This document shows, piece after piece, positions 23,801 through 36,825 of a DNA stretch of 62,453 nt (its first letter is position 1; each line of letters begins with the position of its first letter). Source of the DNA: Saccoglossus kowalevskii (taxonomy: Eukaryota > Hemichordata > Enteropneusta > Harrimaniidae); assembly GCF_000003605.2 (NCBI RefSeq), contig NW_003122908.1, positions 1,067,259-1,129,711 of the forward strand, given 5' to 3'. The position numbers and the translations under genes were made by a program. The notes under the pieces are model-generated. The model did not search any database. It worked only from the letters and a program-made list of their open reading frames with translations, and was not told where the DNA came from.

Positions 23801-26800
23801 CTATGTACAGACTTTGAACTGAATCAGACCATATCTTAAGGAGGAATCAGCATGAAAACGGACAAGCCAATAAGCCAATATGCATGGTCACCATACAAAG
23901 TTTGATTGTTCAGCTCCGAGAAACAGTTTTGGACACGTTTAAATATCAGAATTTAGCAAATTTGACGGACAAAATGGCTGCCAGTCAGCCATATTTAATC
24001 GAATCATAACGAAAATTGGCGTGCTGTCTCTCGACCACGGTGTGGAAAATTACTAACCTAGCTTATAGACATGTCTTATATTCTAGTATGCCAAGCCGGT
24101 CACGTGAATGAAATAAATCATAATATATCCATCAGTCAATGCAAATCACACCGACATCTGTTCAGTATGAACCAACAGTCACGCTTACTGGCTGCCAAAT
24201 TTGGACATCGAAATGGAAAGGATCAGCAAACTCATTCACTATCACAATCAGAGTAGTGTTATCAACCCAGATGCAGAAAACCACAACGCATTTCACTTGT
24301 GCTACGCGAACAGCTGACACAACAACACAAATGAAGCGTAGAATTTCAATACGTAAACGAACGCACAAGCAGCCGGATCGTCAATTAGGTCGGCAGATGA
24401 CTATTTGACGTCCAAAATTCATGTCAATAAACACGTTGTTCAACATCTACTTTTCAGCACTGTTGTCCGGTACTGTTGTTGCACGTCTCGCTACACCACA
24501 CAATTTTAACAAGTAAACTCCCGAATTTAAGATTACAAAACAAAAAGGACTAGTCGGTGAGCAAATGAGTAATTGATGGAATGTCATTTTTAAACGTTTA
24601 TTAATATTCAATTATACCCAAACGGAGTATAGTGTTATTAATTAGTTCCCGGAAATAGCTAAGCCAATAATAATTATGATTTACAGGTTAAAACAACATG
24701 CAACTAGGCATACGTGATAAATATTTGGGCTTATTAGAACATTAGTGTACAAAACAATTATTGCAACATTGTATACAATTTTATTGTCTGTGAACTGACG
24801 AGTATAATGTTGGATACGAGCATTGGATTGGATATATTAAATTTGGTAATTGGTTTAACTGTCTTGTGGGGACCGACTGAACGTTATCAGTGGACTCATT
24901 TTTTTGTAATTGCCAGAAAGAATATTCGGAATATTTATCGTATGGTGATTGAGTTAATTCCAGGAGAAATGTTGTATTAACAGAATATCATATGTAAATA
25001 TTCAGAAATTAAATATTGGACTCACTGTAATTCTCGCAAACATAACCCCATGGCCGAAGTGTACATGGTAGGTCATTCCACCCATGGATGTTTCTGTAAG
25101 TGAAGTATAACTAGATTTTAACAACTTGTAGTGATTAATTTCCTCACACAATGACATCGGTGATTATAAATATAAAATAAATGGTGAAAGATGTAAAGGC
25201 AATATATTCATTAAAACAGTGTTTTATCATCATTGTGATAACATATTTGATACTGACTGCCCACACGTGGGCAATTAACTGAAAATACGTCATAATAAGT
25301 AACTTATACCGTATCTCCACACAGTCTTCATTCCTTCGGTAATCATCAGGTTGCCCAGGAGACCAATCAGCATACGTCACCTGCCCTCCGTTCACGTACA
25401 CAAACGAATTTTCGTTGTATATATCATTAGCACCAATCCAAACAGACTCTGTGATAAATAAAATTAATATTCATAAGTTAGTAAGCATATGAAGCACATA
25501 CTTCACAAACAGTTGAGATATGGTCAATTAAATAAAGGCAATATATACTATATATGTGTCTGTTTTCACATCTTGTCAGTTAGTACTAGATTATTGGATC
25601 CGATATCTTATTAATAATTTTATTGAAATGCCAAAACATAGATAATGAATATATGAACAACCACCATGTAAACAATACGCATAATTATAACTTGATTATA
25701 TTGTTGAGACATTAAAGATGAGCTTGAAGATATCGACTTCTTCAGTTTAACTGAAGTATTCGATGGTTTAGATAGTTGATATGAATATAGTTGTAAATTA
25801 CGATCTAAGAGTCGCGTATTTAGTTCTAAGATTACCTGCTTCTGGGGGCAGCATTGCCACTACATACGAGTTATCTTCATCAGATCTGATTTCTGCTAAA
25901 TGAGCGTTGATAGACTCACAAGCTTCACGTGCTTCGTACCAGGTAAGTTGACCTTGTACAACCTCATATGCAGGCCTGCCTGGAGAATGTAGTCAGATAA
26001 AGTGTCACATAGGGTAATACTTGCGCAAACAGATTCGACACAATCTTGGATTTATTATTCTATCTACTCTTGAATATTTACATTTGTTAAGGCATAACGC
26101 ACAACGATCACGTTGTACATCCGTTTTTTATGTCTGTCAGATTGAATGTTTAACGTGTATATTTGTATTTTCTTGATCATTTTTAACGAATATGTCGCTA
26201 AAAGTACACGTCAGTAAACTGTCATACTAATTATTTTAAGAAGAATAAATACGATGTTTATATATGAAACAAAATCTTGTTTAATATATTATTCACTATA
26301 ATCATTGCTTTATACAATGTTTGACCTTGGCCAGGCTCAATAAACAGACTAATCAGTCCAAAAAGGGGTCAACATTTACTATAATAAAGTTAACATTTTG
26401 TAAAAGTCTATAGTGCACGATGTTTGCTGCTTCAGTTTCCAATGTCAACATTACATCACACTTCTCATAATTCGTTTGTATTTTTATATTTTATAATTCC
26501 TCCAATATCATTCTCACATTTATGATTTGGGTATGTAATAACATTGTAACAGCAATGCAGAAGCCATTCAACCTGGCCACTCAGACTGTACTAAAAAAAT
26601 CGCAATACAACAACACATTTTCGGGGCAGAAGCCATTTAAACTGTGCTAGTCATAACAATACCTTGATACAATAATTAGATGTATTACACTTTGTTGTAT
26701 GCATCAAGAAAAATGTTACATTTTCGACCGGTTTACAAATTAGACGCAAAAAAATGTGGGAAACAATAGGCAAGAATCAATCTTTAGAATAATATTAACT

Positions 26801-29800
26801 TTGTCCAAGCGCGGATGCAGATATAACGTTCACAGGCAGAAGGGTTAAGAAGAATATTTAACGAAAATGAGCAAATCGAATTGGCTATGAGGCACATTAA
26901 TATATAATTATATTTTAGAAACTGGTTAGGCTACATATTGTTCAGTACTGATTGCTACACGCGTACCAAGTTTTAAATATCAGATTCAGCAGGCTAAAAA
27001 ACATTATGCTTTCGTAATTCAGATTTAGGCAAATTTGGAATTTACCAAAGCACACAACAGTAACTCCTGTTTAACCTATATGTTGTATCCTTGCGAGCAA
27101 GCAGTGAAAAATAAAGTATCTCCAGGCTTATTGAGTGACAGACGTTTCCTTCGATAACGAGGCTTTAAAATAGACAGAATCATTAAGTGGTGCGGTGTCG
27201 GTCGTAAACACAAGTTTCGAAAAATCAATATTTATTCACTTGCTTAAACGTCGGCGAACAAAACCATTTTTATTATGTTTATAAGATGATTAGTGAATCG
27301 TCTATGCATACCATGTGTTCAGTTAATTCTCATAATCTAGTACATGAGAAAACATGTGGTAAAACGTGTAGACATTAACCATGCTCGCCAGCCATGGTAA
27401 TACAGAACAAACACAACCTTAATTGGCTATTGACCTGGCCCCCAAGATTTACAACGTGAAAATCTACTAGAGATTTTATGTTGCATAGTTAAGTATTATT
27501 GTTCAACTCTTAAAATAGGAATTCGTACATACTTGTTGTTGCTAGATAATGGTATGTCGTACTTGTCTAAATAGAGAAGAAACACCCCGAGCATACATTG
27601 CAAAATATGACATTTGGCATGTAGTAATTTGTTACCGCTTTTTATATACTGTTTATATAATCAGAATACCAATACAAACTACGCAGACAAGCCGTGCAGG
27701 CTGACGTTTTCGTACATGAAAATGTACGGAAAGGTTCGGCAAATTTGATTACTAAAATAATCGGAAGAATATTGTCAATGCAGATGCGAAACAACAACAA
27801 TAAACAAACACACAATGACATTTCACGTGGGTTTGCGCAGCTGTCAGGATCGCGTCAACGATAAGCGCAAAAAACAAGAATAGAGCTTACAATTTGAATA
27901 CGAAAAAAAGGCGCAACGAGCAGGTCGGCAGATGACTTTGACGTTACAAAGGTTTTAACTAGGTAATTCCGTTGGTGATCAGGGGCGGACTGATGATGTG
28001 TGCCTTCTAAAAAGTCAATAACGGCCGTCCGATCTACGGCCATCGGGCCTCAGTACTAATCATTCTACTTCAAAATAGCCAACATTCAGAATGAATAATG
28101 GCGTAAAAGTTCAGGGCCGCTTTTTGTTCTCAGTCCGTCCCTGTTGGTGATTGGAAGGTATCAAAGCAGTCACCGCGCCCAACGTTGGATTATAGGAAAA
28201 GTTTAACAACATGAAAAACGCTGTACATGCGCAATACGTCAATCACCACTGCACCACTGCAGGCTTCCTTCTCTCGATCACGTGGTTGCAAATTATTCAC
28301 CCAAGCTTATAGACATTCCTCATGTTCTAGTATGCCAAGCCGGTCACGTGAAATGAAATAAATCATAATATATCCATCAGTCAATGCAAATCACATCGAC
28401 ATGTGCTCAGTGCGAACCAATCAGTCACGCCTTTCACTTGTGCTACGCGAACAACTGACACAACAACACAAATGAAGCGTAGAATTTGAATACGTAAACA
28501 AACGCACAAGCAGCCAATTGGGTCGGAAGATTCATGTCAATAAACACGTCCTTGATCAATATCTACTTTTCAGTACTGTTGTCCAGTACTGTTTTCCTGG
28601 GTTGTTGTACGTCTTGCTGCACCACATGATTTTGACAAGGAAACTCCCGAATTCATGATTACAAAACAAAAAGGACTAGTCAGTGGGCAAATGAGTCATG
28701 CAATTGGTGGAATTTAACTTTTAAACGTTTATTAATATTCAATTATACCCAAACGGAGTATAGTGCTATTATTTAGTTTCCGAAAATAGCTAAGCCAATA
28801 ATAATTATGATTTACAGGTTAAAACAACATGCAACTAGGCATACGTGATAAATATTTGGGCTTATTCGAACATTAGTGTACAAAACAATTATTGCAACAT
28901 CGTATAAAATTGTATTGTCTGTGAACTGACGAGTATAATGTTGGATACGAGCATTGGATTGGATATATTAAATTTGGTAATTGGTTTAACTGGCTTGTGG
29001 GGACCGACTGAACGTTATCAGGGCACTCCATTGCCAGAAAGAATATTCGGAAGATTTGTCGTATGGTGATTGAGTTAATCTCAGGAGAAATGTTGTATTA
29101 ACAGAATATCATATGTAAATATTCAGAAATTAAATATTGGACTCACTGTAATTCTCGCAAACGTAACCCCATGGCCGAAGTGTACATGGTAGGTCATTCC
29201 ACCCATAGATGTTTCTGTAAATGGAGTATAACTAGACTTTGACAACTTGTAGTGATCAATTCCCTCACACAATGACATCGGAGATTATAAACATAAAATA
29301 AATGGTGAAAGATGTTTAGGCAATATATTCATTAAAACAATGTTTTATCAACATTATGATAACATATATTTGATATTAACTGTCCACATGTAGGCAATTA
29401 ACAGAAAATATGTCATAATAAGTAACTTATACCGTATCTCCACACAGTCTTCATTCCTTCGGTAATCATCAGGTTGCCCAGGAGACCAATCAGCATACGT
29501 CACCTGCCCTCCGTTCACATACACAAACGTATTTTCGTTGTATATATCATTAGCACCAATCCAAACAGACTCTGTGATAAATAACATTGAGGTCCATTAA
29601 TATTCATAATTGTAGTATTTTGTATATTACATTTCACACCACGGTAAGTAAGTGTGCATATGAAGCACATACTTCACAAACAGCTGATATATGGTCAATT
29701 AAATAAAGGCAATATATACTATATATTTGAAGGACATGTGTGTCTATTTTCACGTCTTGTCAGTTAGTACCAGATTCTTCAAAAATTTTAATACAAACTA

Positions 29801-32800
29801 GATCATGTTACGTTATAAATTAATTAACTTTTATATTGAAATTTTAGTGTTGGCATTATCTATAAGCCTGATATTTTTTAAATTAATATTGCCTTGCAAA
29901 TACTATTTCCCGCTTTTGGTAAAATATGGACCAATTGGTACCACAGCGTGTATACATCACTTTCTTATTTTTCTTCTACATTAAGTAAAATTATTAAATA
30001 ACTTTTACCCCAGTCATTTTTTCTATAATCACTCATCCGAACCAACAGGTATGTTTGGTTATATCAACTATATATCAACTACCTGATCTTAAAGTCTCGG
30101 TCTTTTTGTAATAATCTGCAAGTATCAGAAACGACTAATCACAGTTGAGCTGACTTGTCGCATGCCAAGTTTAATATCAGATGTTGTTGATACATATCCA
30201 AATGTTTTAAATATCACTCATTAACTTTGGATATATTTAATGCACCCTATTATTATAACGACAAGGGAGAGGGAGAATTCAGTTCAGCATGTCTTGTATT
30301 TGTTATTCATTTCCACATTGAGTATTTACAGTTTATAGAACTCTCGTTCTGGCAAGGTCGAGCGTCCTTATTAACGGCCAAGTGTCTTTAAACCGTATTC
30401 GACCAAGTTAATAACTTTAATTTTGGTGTTTAATACCATCTTCATTACTATAAATAAGTGAGAAAATGTTTCTTACAGGTTTAAACATTGTTATTGAATG
30501 TCATGTCATTCCCCGATTATAAGCTTCGTAGTGGTATTGGCGAAGATATTGAGAATGCTAAAACACAATATCTGGTTCCACATTTTGCTAATTCAAGTAC
30601 ATACGTATTTTTTCTCATTTAGATTCACAGTCCGTAATACTATTCTATTAGATGATATTCCACAAAAGCCATAAACAGTTGATACTGTAGCATGCGACTC
30701 CATAAAATAAAAAAACAGTCTATCGCAGTTTACATACGTCATGATCGGTTTTGAAGTACTGTTACGATTTTAATAAAGTTATTGTTGGACCCGATATCTA
30801 ATTAATAATTTTATTGAAATACCAAAACATAGACAACGAATACGTAAACAATATGCATGATTATAACTTCATTATATTGTTGAGACATTAAAGATGAGCT
30901 TGAAGATATCGACTTTTACAGTTAAACTGACGGTGAAGTATTCGATGGTTTCGTAATTTACAACTATATTCATATCAACTAAGAGTCGAGTATATAGTTG
31001 TGAGATTACCTGCTTCTGGGGGCAGCATTGCCACTACATATGAGTTATCTTCATCAGATCTGATTTCTGCTAAATGAGCGTTGATAGACTCACAAGCTTC
31101 ACGTGCTTCGTACCAGGTAAGTTGGCCTTGTACAACCTCAAATGCAGGCCTGTCTGGAGAATGTAGTCAGATAATGTGTCACATAGGGTAATACTTGTGC
31201 AAACAGATTCGATACAGTCTTGGATTTTTTTATTCAATCTACTCTTAAATATTTACATTTCTTAACGCATATACGGTCTCTGCCTTTTCTGATTATTCAA
31301 CCTCTACTTGTGCATCAGTTTTTTTTTATCTCAGTCAGATTCACTTTTTAACGTGCATATTTGTATTTCTTTGATCCTTTTTAACCAACGTGTCACTGAA
31401 CCCCCAAATAGTTCGCTAAAAGAACACGTCAGGTGAAATATCAGTAAACTCTCAGACTATGTATTGTAAGTAGAAAATGCTTCATTTTTCTCTGTCCTGC
31501 ATGCACTCATATATTTTAGTTTTGACCTGTATATTTGGATACATGAAATAAATACGATGTTTATATATAAAACGTGTTCACTAACAAAATCTTGTTGAAT
31601 ATATTAGTCACTATAATTATTGCTTTATACAATGTTGACCTTGGCCAGGTCAACATTTGTTATACCGAATAAAGTGAACATTTGATGTAGTGCAAATGTT
31701 TGCTGCCCCAGTTGCCAATGTCACTTCTCATAATTATCATAATATTATTCTCACATTTATGATTTTGAGAAGTAACTACAAGCAACGTGCGATCATCCAA
31801 CAATGCAGAAGCCATTCACTCTGGCCACTCAGTCTGTACTAAAACAACGCAATACAACAACTCATTTTCGGGGCATGAGCCATTTAACCTGGCCTAGTCA
31901 TACAATTTCCTTGATAGAATAGTTGGATGTGCTAGACTTTGTTTTGTGCATCAAGAAAAATGTTACATGTGAGAAACTTAATGGGAAAGAATCAATCTCT
32001 AGATTAATAGTAACGTTTGACCAAGCGCGGACGCAGATATAACGTTCACAGACAGTGGGGTTAAGAAGAGTATTCAACGGAATTGAGCATATCTGATTGG
32101 CTATGAGGCACATTAATATATAATTATATTTTAGAAACAAACTGTGGTTAGGCTACATATTGTTCAGTACTGATTACTACACACTTAGCAAGTACTAAGT
32201 ACTAATATTCAGCAGGCTAAAAACAAATCATGCTTTCGTAATTTAGATTTGTCAAATTTGGAAAATACCAAACCAAATAACAGCAACTCCGGTATAGCTT
32301 ATACGTTGTATTCATGCGAGCAGGAAGTGAAAAATGAAGTATCTCTAGACTTGTTGACAGACGTTTCGGTCGATAACGAGGCTTTCGGTCAGACAGAATT
32401 ATTAAGTGCTGCGGTGTCAGTCGTAAACACAAGTTCCGAAAAATCAAGATTTATTCAGTTGCTTGAATGTCGGTGAACAAAAACATTTTTTTATGTTTAT
32501 AAGATGGTTAGTGAATCGTCTATGCATACCATGTGTTCAGTTAATTCTTATAATCTAGTACATGAAATAACAGGTGGTAAGACGTGTAGAACGTAAACAT
32601 CCTCGCCAGCCATGGTAATACAGAACAAACACAACCTTAATTGGCTATCGACTCGCCCCCCCCCCCCAAATATACAACGTGAAAATCTACTAGAGATTTT
32701 ATGTTGCGTAGTTAAGTATTATTGTTCAACTCTTAAAATAGGAATTCGTACATACTTGTTGCTAGATAATGGTATGTCGTACTTGTCTAAATAGAGAAAC

Positions 32801-33123
32801 ACCCCGAGCATACATTACAAAATATAACATTTGGCATGCATTAATTTGTTAACACTTTGATACAATTGTAGGGCTAGCAATTAGCATAACAGAAATTGAG
32901 ATCAATATTTAAAAAATAAATTATTTACTGGTATATAAAATACATACTACATACGATGTCAATTAACAATATCAAATGTTGTTGTTGTTTCTCAAATATT
33001 TCCGATGGTGACACTATTCAGAAGGATTTTAAATCAGTTAAACTCACCATGATTGTTAACATATTCAGAGCTGCATATCGATGCCATAATAACTGCAACC
33101 CAACATGTAATGATCACAATCAT
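20759..33123 (-). CDS. Receptor gene 1: signal peptide-CTLD-CTLD-CCP-CCP-CCP-TM-tyrosine tail
   Basis: Twelve exons read on the minus strand: 33123-33048, 31153-31010, 29571-29433, 29214-29147, 25979-25836, 25448-25310, 25093-25026, 22651-22472, 22249-22070, 21716-21537, 21165-21083 and 20890-20759. All junctions have ag acceptors and gt donors, phases agree throughout, and the sum is 1533 nt, or 510 codons plus stop. The product is a type I membrane protein with two Ca-type lectin domains, three six-cysteine sushi domains, one helix and a 43-aa tail with three tyrosines. By domain order it resembles selectins without the EGF module. I infer a glycan-binding cell-surface receptor, perhaps for immune recognition or adhesion. 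The two CTLDs could be alternatives rather than both included, since each is phase 1-1. The model is by eye, without transcripts. Confidence 0.8.
21083..21165 (-). CDS. Gene 1 transmembrane exon
   Basis: An 83-nt exon between CTTATTTACAG| and CTGCAA|gtagtt. It encodes a hydrophobic helix beginning ILACVGAVCLAIGFGVG and ending in the stop-transfer KYLQ. It enters in phase 1 from the last CCP exon and leaves in phase 0. The counterpart at 46607-46689 has the same length and differs at few residues. Confidence 0.82.
21537..21716 (-). CDS. Gene 1 CCP/sushi exon 3 (membrane-proximal)
   Basis: A 180-nt phase 1-1 exon encoding one sushi domain: TTCDIPPPG, WPSCSDG, YGSECRYTC, SMVTLC, W and VICN. It has six cysteines. 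CTDEYEP replaces the CIDGYEP of the other repeats, so the usual GY is EY here. Closest to the membrane-proximal CCP of gene 2. Confidence 0.85.
22070..22249 (-). CDS. Gene 1 CCP/sushi exon 2
   Basis: A 180-nt phase 1-1 exon, one six-cysteine sushi domain (CDIPPPG, WPSC, GSEC, YTC, VILC, IQC). It is nearly identical to exon 1 at 22472-22651, and the surrounding intron is duplicated with it. Confidence 0.87.
22472..22651 (-). CDS. Gene 1 CCP/sushi exon 1
   Basis: A 180-nt phase 1-1 exon: CNIPPPG, WPSC, GSVC, YTC, VILC, IQC. It differs from exon 2 at a handful of residues (for example CN for CD, SVC for SEC, CYRSGQWNN for CDRSGQWNH). It joins the phase 1 end of the CTLD exon. Confidence 0.87.
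23160..24000. repeat. Degenerate tandem repeat, unit about 315 bp, three copies
   Basis: The motif ACTTTxAAxTGAATCAGxxC, then ATATCTT and GAGGAA, recurs near 23175, 23503 and 23817. The linked motif CATACAAAGTTTGA recurs near 23300, 23640 and 23895. It lies in the intron between the CTLD and CCP parts of gene 1. Confidence 0.65.
25026..25979 (-). CDS. Gene 1 second CTLD (three exons)
   Basis: Exons 25979-25836 (144 nt), 25448-25310 (139 nt) and 25093-25026 (68 nt); the module begins and ends in phase 1. The first encodes the helix region LTWYEAREACESINAHLAEI, the second WIGANDIYN, then TYADWSPGQPDD and EDCVEI, the third GWNDLPC and WGYVCENY. The four canonical CTLD cysteines are present. QPD with WND predicts Ca-dependent binding of galactose-type sugars. 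The donor after AATTACA is gtgagt. Nearly identical to the first CTLD. Confidence 0.87.
27690..32850. repeat. CTLD module, duplication copy B
   Basis: Partner of 22850-27650. The match resumes at 27690 with CAGGCTGACGTTTTCGTAC and ends near 32850, short of the signal-peptide exon at 33048. Confidence 0.75.
29147..31153 (-). CDS. Gene 1 first CTLD (three exons)
   Basis: Exons 31153-31010, 29571-29433 and 29214-29147 have the same sizes and phases as the second CTLD. Text differs slightly: FEVVQG for YEVVQG, NENTF for NENSF, IYGWND for IHGWND. QPD and WND and all four cysteines are kept. It splices in frame to the signal-peptide exon (giving NNHD then RPAF) and also to the second CTLD (NYS then RPAY). 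Confidence 0.87.
33048..33123 (-). CDS. Gene 1 start exon: signal peptide
   Basis: ATG at 33123, then MIVIITCWVAVIMASICSS, a hydrophobic secretion signal probably cut after CSS, then EYVNNH and a phase 1 donor ATG|gtgagt. The copy at 55746-55821 has the same length and donor and reads MIVFITCWFAV at its start. No ATG lies close upstream in frame. Confidence 0.83.
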
Positions 33124-33213
33124 CGTTTCAAACGTTTCGGCTTTGTAGATATAAATGTATCAGAATCCGTCTTGTTTTGGAAGTGTGTGTACTCGGATTT
33201 CACCACGGATTAA

Positions 33214-34184
33214 CAATAGAATACGTGTCACGTGCTAATACTTTGACCTCTTCTATATCCCTAAAAAGTACTGACATGTACCAACTAGTTTGAGGTGTTA
33301 AATAAAATCGAGTTGGGTCAACGGTATAACGAGAACAAACATAAAACCGTAACTATTTCACGTCGGCAATGATTGAGTCAGCTACACACAAACAACTCAA
33401 TGGTTTCCGAGGTAATATTTTCTAGATTAGTTAGACACACAAACATATTATTTCGTTTTTTTTTACAAAATATGCGTAAACATGAACTTAGTCATATGAT
33501 GAACGAATATTTTAAGTCGTCCCGTTTTCGTGGTAGACTTAATGAGTCTACTATGTTGGTTTAGTTACTAGTCTATGGTTGACAATGTACAGAATACAAG
33601 TCGCTGATTTTTTTTACTAATTTTCAGTATTAATTCCAAAGAAATATAGACGATGTTTCTTTTGAAAATGCGCGTGAAAACGTATATGCCACAGTAGTTC
33701 AGAGTGTGTTTTTGCTTTCTCCAGACGTCTATAATTACACAAATGGAATATATTATATGTATTCATTATAGAATATATATATATATAAATATATATAGCA
33801 TAAACTATACCCCCTATTTTTGTGTAATTTTCTACATTTATTTTGATAGTTTTGAACCAAATGGATATCATTCTCAAGGGTAGATGTTGGGAAAAATATG
33901 CTGTGGGTTATATTTTATGAAAAGTGACCTAAATTGACTTCGGTTCTAGGTGGGTTAAATTGTAATACAATATATTTCGACCAAGCTGCCCCACTCACGT
34001 AGCTGTGACATTGTAACAAACCTACTTTAGAAACATTGAAGTTTAGTGGCTATCGAAGTCGATACAAATAATGTTTAAGATAAAACTCTGTCCACAAATA
34101 ATAACATTTTACATATATAATTTAGTTTATCAACTCGCACATACGCACATACAAATTATCAGACTTCTAACGAAAAAAAAGAGA
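33214..34184. other. Upstream region of receptor gene 1, no gene seen
   Basis: Matches 55910-56850 upstream of gene 2. It includes an (AT)n-rich stretch near 33770-33800. The minus strand reads TTTTATTTAACAC near 33300, a weak TATA-like candidate about 175 bases before the ATG. Confidence 0.4.
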
Positions 34185-35938
34185 TTAGATAAACCTGAAA
34201 ATGGTTGTTAAGTTTGGGTTGCCAAACTGCATGTATTTGAAAATCTCTGGAATGGGATTTATATTTAAGTAGCCAGTTGCATTAAAGAATTCCCACGTAT
34301 TATGTGGTGTTAATTTGGAAAGTGCGTCATATACAGCAATAGGTAAGTTCCCGTGCAATAATTCCCTGTTGTAGTCACATTTAAGTATGATTTTCAATCT
34401 GTTAAGGTAGTTTTCAGCAGGATTGAAATCTGGAGAATAAGTTCAAAATCATCCAGTAAATTAAAAAGCAATCTTTCTGTCTCGCGGTGGTGAATCGGGA
34501 CATTGTCCACAACAACTGTATCACCTTGTGTTAACAATGGTTCGCCATCAACATTGCACGCTTCCGTTGCTTAGGTGAAAAAAATTAAACAGAACAGAAC
34601 TCACACTAGACAGGGGGCTCTTTCACTGCTGGTATGGGGTAGACAAGACAATAGTAATGGAAATGACATACACATACACCAAAATATCGAGTTAAAGCAC
34701 CTGGCTTTAATAACTCTCAAAAAAAAATTACAAGAAATAAAGCACAGAAAAATACTATGAATAAAGTCACTAAAATAGGGTATTGCTTAGGGAAGTGTGC
34801 ATTAGTGATAACTCACAGTTCCAGGATGTATTAATGGACGACAGTCAATGGCTTCTGCAACACTGCAACGAAGAAATACAGGAGTCTTGCTTGCAGAGGA
34901 ACGCTGGTATTCTGGAGGGCACCGCTGAAAGCAGGAGATCGCAGAGCAGTTCATACAAGTCTCACAGAATGATGGTTGTAGCCTGTATCACTTGTCAAAC
35001 AATATCGTAGCAGCCCCCACACAGGAAAGCAGGTTAAAATGACGGACACCAAGTTGAAATGATCGACCCAAACTGTCCTGAGTCTGTCCAATTTATAGGT
35101 ATAATTCAGTGACACCACCTGGGTTTTCACATGAGCCAATCAGAATGTAATCTTGCTAGCAGCTGTGTCACGTAGGCAACTCAGTAGATCATAAACATCC
35201 TTTGTTATTCAAATAGCAGCACACCTGGTAGATTCCAATTCTCCTTCCAAAGTTGTAAACACCCTTTGTTATGTAAATTACAAGCACACCTGGTAGAACC
35301 CACTGTTCTTCCAGAGTTGAAAACAAGTATGACATGTCAACCACCTTTATGACAGTTATCACAATGTACACCGTTTCTTCCCATGATTCCATGCACACTT
35401 CCATTTGCAGGGTTTGAGGTAGTATGACAAAAACATAAAATAAAGAATGCTGACAGGTTTGCATTTGATTGACCAGTAATTACGGGTGCATACAGACTAA
35501 CTATGAAATTGAGAGTGTGATTCGGCCCCGCATTATGATCAATCTCTACGCACCGGACCACAGCTCTATGTTAATGTCCATAAGCGGATTGTCCCGTATT
35601 CATTTTCACGCCACAGTCATCCATGAACTGCAATGTAGCAGGATTTTTTGTATGCAAATAATCTATAAACGCCTGCGTGTATTGAATATTATATCAACAT
35701 GAAATCTCGCTGCATGAGGAATTGTCATCTTTTTGTCTGTCCCTCCAACAAGTTTATCAGGAACGGCACGTCCGATGCTACTTACATGAATATCATCTAT
35801 CAAGGAATACTGTATTAACTTAACTCTGATTTCTTGATACTTCATCGATGGAAGTTCTCGTTTCAGTGTCTCTATGAAATCTATGTCTTGGTAAGACAAC
35901 TTCCCTCTTCGGTCACCACCTTTCGGTATAGTTATCAA
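34185..35938 (-). pseudogene. IS630/Tc1-like transposase relic, interrupted
   Basis: Minus-strand fragments in order: RRGKLSYQDIDFIETLK, PSMKYQEIR, VSSIGRAVPDKL (35938-35700; DNA-binding helices), then FMDDCGVKM with the first catalytic D, EIDHNAGPNHTLNFIVSL, and after an insertion TVVVDNVPIHH with the second D, then YSPDFNPAENYLN with the third acidic residue and LLHGNLPIAV (to 34185). Frames are broken and a repeat sits in the middle (about 34576-35340). A second relic lies at the same place upstream of gene 2, so it predates the unit duplication. Confidence 0.72.
34576..35340. mobile_element. Repeat insertions within the transposase relic
   Basis: 34660-34830 matches the repeat at 9430-9580. 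34900-35340 matches 54640-54990 in inverted orientation. Inside it, two 63-bp tandem copies (35197-35259 and 35260-35322) share CCTTTGTTAT, then GCACACCTGGTAGA. Boundaries are approximate. Confidence 0.55.
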
Positions 35939-35939
35939 A

Positions 35940-36825
35940 TATAGTTTTTAAACATTCAATGTTAGTTTGTCATTTGTTATGCGTATTTGTCAACAGTCAT
36001 TAGTGTGTATGCCAAGATGTAATAGCGCATATTTACAGCTGGTGTTTGATTGTCCATTCACGTATGTCTCCTCGTACTACATTAATATATACGTAACCAT
36101 ATGTTACTGGAACGTCGATAACCAACACAGACATACTTTCAACGTTTGTATAAATACGTAATGTTACCAGCAACCGCTTATTTCACTGGGCGATTATATG
36201 CTTAACGAGTACGTTAAGGGAAAGCATCCAGCTGACATGAACATCTAAAATTTTTATACGCGATCTTCTGACTTATTCATTTCGAAACAAACATACTTTT
36301 TACATTGCCAAGAAGTCATACTTTTATATGCGATCTGTGTGACGTATAATTTTAGTGCAAACGTGCGGGGCGTTGGACAACTTGGCGAACTGCTTAAAGA
36401 GTACACATTAAAATGTGGTCTAATTTTCACTATTGTTGAAAAACAACTAATCATGTAGAATCAGAATACGTTTAGCTATAAGATCATCAACATTATCATC
36501 ATTATAAAATTTACCACTTTGTAGTTTTGTTCTAATTGATATTATGAAATTCAAATTAAAACAAACGAAGAAAAATATTTCACTTAAACAAAAGTTGTTG
36601 CGATGTAAACTATGAAATAACAGCCGCCGGTCACGAAAACGCAGCATATATCACATTCATATCAATATAATTTTCAGCATACAATGTAATCTTACGATTA
36701 TATATAAATAAGTTTCAATAAACAAAACACGCTTGTCAGTATACGAAGCGTACTTGTTGTTCTGTATACGCATAATTGGTCACCTATATATCTATACATT
36801 TTATACCCAGCATCCTTCGCTCTTA
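35940..36825. repeat. Unit-boundary segment of unit 1, no gene seen
   Basis: 35960-36420 matches 57500-57930 (shared TTGTCAACAGTCATTA, TGATTGTCCATTCACGTATG and AATATATACGTAACCATA). I see no coding exon. Confidence 0.55.

Larger units (their letters stand above)
22850..27650. repeat. CTLD module, duplication copy A
   Basis: Head-to-tail copy of 27690-32850 with intervening insertions and deletions. Shared text includes CAGGCTGACGTTTTCGTAC, ATTCAATTATACCCAAACGG and GCAACTAGGCATACGTGATA. The copy stops before the signal-peptide exon, so it duplicated a CTLD inside the gene rather than the whole gene. Confidence 0.75.

Noticed and set aside
32956-33213. 85-codon plus-strand frame
   Set aside because: It is antisense to the signal-peptide exon of receptor gene 1.
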